Source of the DNA: Phyllobacterium endophyticum
GTDB lineage: Bacteria > Pseudomonadota > Alphaproteobacteria > Rhizobiales > Rhizobiaceae
Direction of reading: 5' to 3'
Length of the DNA stretch: 64,000 nt
Assembly: GCF_003010935.1 (NCBI RefSeq)
Contig: NZ_PGGN01000001.1
Coordinates: 682,001-746,000 of the forward strand
Shown in pieces: positions 63,255 to 64,000 of this stretch. Within the stretch, counting starts at the first letter, position 1; each line of letters begins with the position of its first letter. The notes beneath the pieces are model-generated. The model made no database searches, was not told the origin of the DNA, and was given only the letters and a program-made list of their open reading frames with translations. The translations under genes and the position numbers were made by a program.

Positions 63255-64000
63255 CTAGGTTGCGGCATTCTCCGCCAGCCGGGGGTCTTTGGAGAAGGTC
63301 TGGCGGCTGAATCCGAGCCCCACGTCCGCTTGGTCGCAGATTGCCTTGACGCCGTAGCTGGAGAAATGCAGCCGCCACGTTGTCATCCGAACCGGGCGTG
63401 GCAGGGCAAAGCAGGTGCAGGATAAAAGCGCCAGATTGGCGCCGCCTTCCGGATCGCGCACGGATTGATAGCGGATGAGCTCGATGCCTGCCTCAAGCGC
63501 CCGATCGGCGAGGTCGAGACAGGCGGAATAGTCGGTCAGCCGGGCCCAGAGTTGAGTCTGATCGAGGAAAGGCGGAGCCATGAGATCAAGCGCCTGGGTC
63601 GTGGCATAGCGCGCTTGGAAGGCGGTGAATTCCAGTGCATTTCGCGGCCAGGGCAAGCCGGGGCTCTCGTTGAAAAACAACAGCCTGTAGAAAGCCGTTT
63701 CCGCCACCGCCGTTTCGACATTCTCGCTGGCATAGAACACACCGGGCGAATAACCCTCCCGCCTGAACCGCGAATTGCCGGGGTACCGGCCATAGCGGAA
63801 CGGCGTCGCCAGCAGGTAATCGAGATGCGCGCATGCTGGCGGAAGCGGGGGCTTGGTGGCTTCCAGTTCATCTTCGAGCAGGGCCTGCTCATCAAGCGTA
63901 TCGACCAGCTTCATGGTGGAAACGCGGTGCTGCGCTTCGACCAGACGCCAGCAGGCGCCGTGCAGGGATCGCGATTCAGATCGGAGCGCGGCGGGCGTCC
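63255..64000 (-). CDS. RES-domain protein (probable RES-Xre toxin), 5' end cut by window edge
   Basis: The minus-strand frame is open from base 64000 to the stop at 63255. An internal ATG at 63914 could be mistaken for the start, but the upstream codons read SRSLHGACWRLVEAQHRVST, which is the conserved RES opening, so the real start lies to the right of the window. The RES fold continues FRYGRYPGNSRFRREGYSPGVFYASENVETAVAETAFYR with the Arg, Tyr and Glu of the NAD-degrading site. RES toxins deplete NAD+; the partner Xre antitoxin, if present, would be beyond the right edge. Confidence 0.85.
   Translation of the reverse strand, partial: TPAALRSESRSLHGACWRLVEAQHRVSTMKLVDTLDEQALLEDELEATKPPLPPACAHLDYLLATPFRYGRYPGNSRFRREGYSPGVFYASENVETAVAETAFYRLLFFNESPGLPWPRNALEFTAFQARYATTQALDLMAPPFLDQTQLWARLTDYSACLDLADRALEAGIELIRYQSVRDPEGGANLALLSCTCFALPRPVRMTTWRLHFSSYGVKAICDQADVGLGFSRQTFSKDPRLAENAAT

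Overview
The window looks like a chromosomal segment of an alphaproteobacterium of the order Hyphomicrobiales (Rhizobiales), most likely near Phyllobacterium, Brucella/Ochrobactrum or Mesorhizobium. The pointers are a 2871-residue cyclic beta-1,2-glucan synthase, an lptC-lptA-lptB-rpoN-hpf-ptsN block, a RegB/RegA (ActS/ActR) redox pair, the five-enzyme hut pathway with HutF and HutG, several EcfG-type general-stress promoters, a CtrA-type box, and palindromic intergenic elements of the kind common in these genomes. I saw no rRNA or tRNA gene, CRISPR array, insertion sequence or phage.

Layout. 1-8.8 kb is core housekeeping: an ornithine cyclodeaminase cut by the left edge, lapA-like, ihfB and sppA on the minus strand; then lptC, lptA, lptB, rpoN, hpf and ptsN on the plus strand, followed by a minus-strand Fur-family regulator. 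8.9-17.5 kb is the cyclic glucan synthase. 17.8-21.7 kb is a sulfate ABC importer operon (sbp-cysT-cysW-cysA). 21.9-22.8 kb holds an unrecognised cysteine-rich protein gene with small neighbours. 23.0-26.0 kb is a copper-handling operon (DUF2946, PepSY, PCuAC, SCO1). 26.2-34.5 kb is histidine utilisation: hutI-hutH-hutG-hutU-hutD-hutC reads leftward and hutF rightward from a shared 84-bp control region that contains a perfect HutC-like palindrome. An Mrp/ApbC ATPase follows.

36.0-43.3 kb looks like a general stress response island. Five sites matching GGAAC-N16-NGTT lie just upstream of and in the right orientation for: a 59-residue membrane protein; a nucleotidyltransferase/phosphoesterase/small-protein operon; an operon of small hydrophilic proteins with an NTF2-like protein; an MBL-fold hydrolase; and a YciE/YciF-like ferritin-fold protein. 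A Crp-family regulator and a CDP-alcohol phosphatidyltransferase homologue with altered metal-site residues lie in or beside the island. 43.3-49.3 kb holds an ion channel, pepT, pgm, a Phd/VapC toxin-antitoxin pair, an L,D-transpeptidase lipoprotein and mmcB; a CtrA-type box lies between the last two. 49.4-54.0 kb is regA, regB and the helicase gene hrpB.

53.7-59.9 kb is a tandem segmental duplication of about 3 kb. A unit made of the 5' end of hrpB, an S10 serine carboxypeptidase lipoprotein gene and an EF-hand protein gene occurs twice. The second copy keeps only a frameshifted hrpB stub, and its peptidase carries a large extra coiled-coil region. The window ends with a formaldehyde-detoxification operon (frmA, a GNAT gene, a DUF1345 gene, fghA) and a RES-domain gene cut by the right edge.

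Limits: all calls come from reading the sequence. No database search, structure prediction or expression data were available, and start codons are judged by eye.
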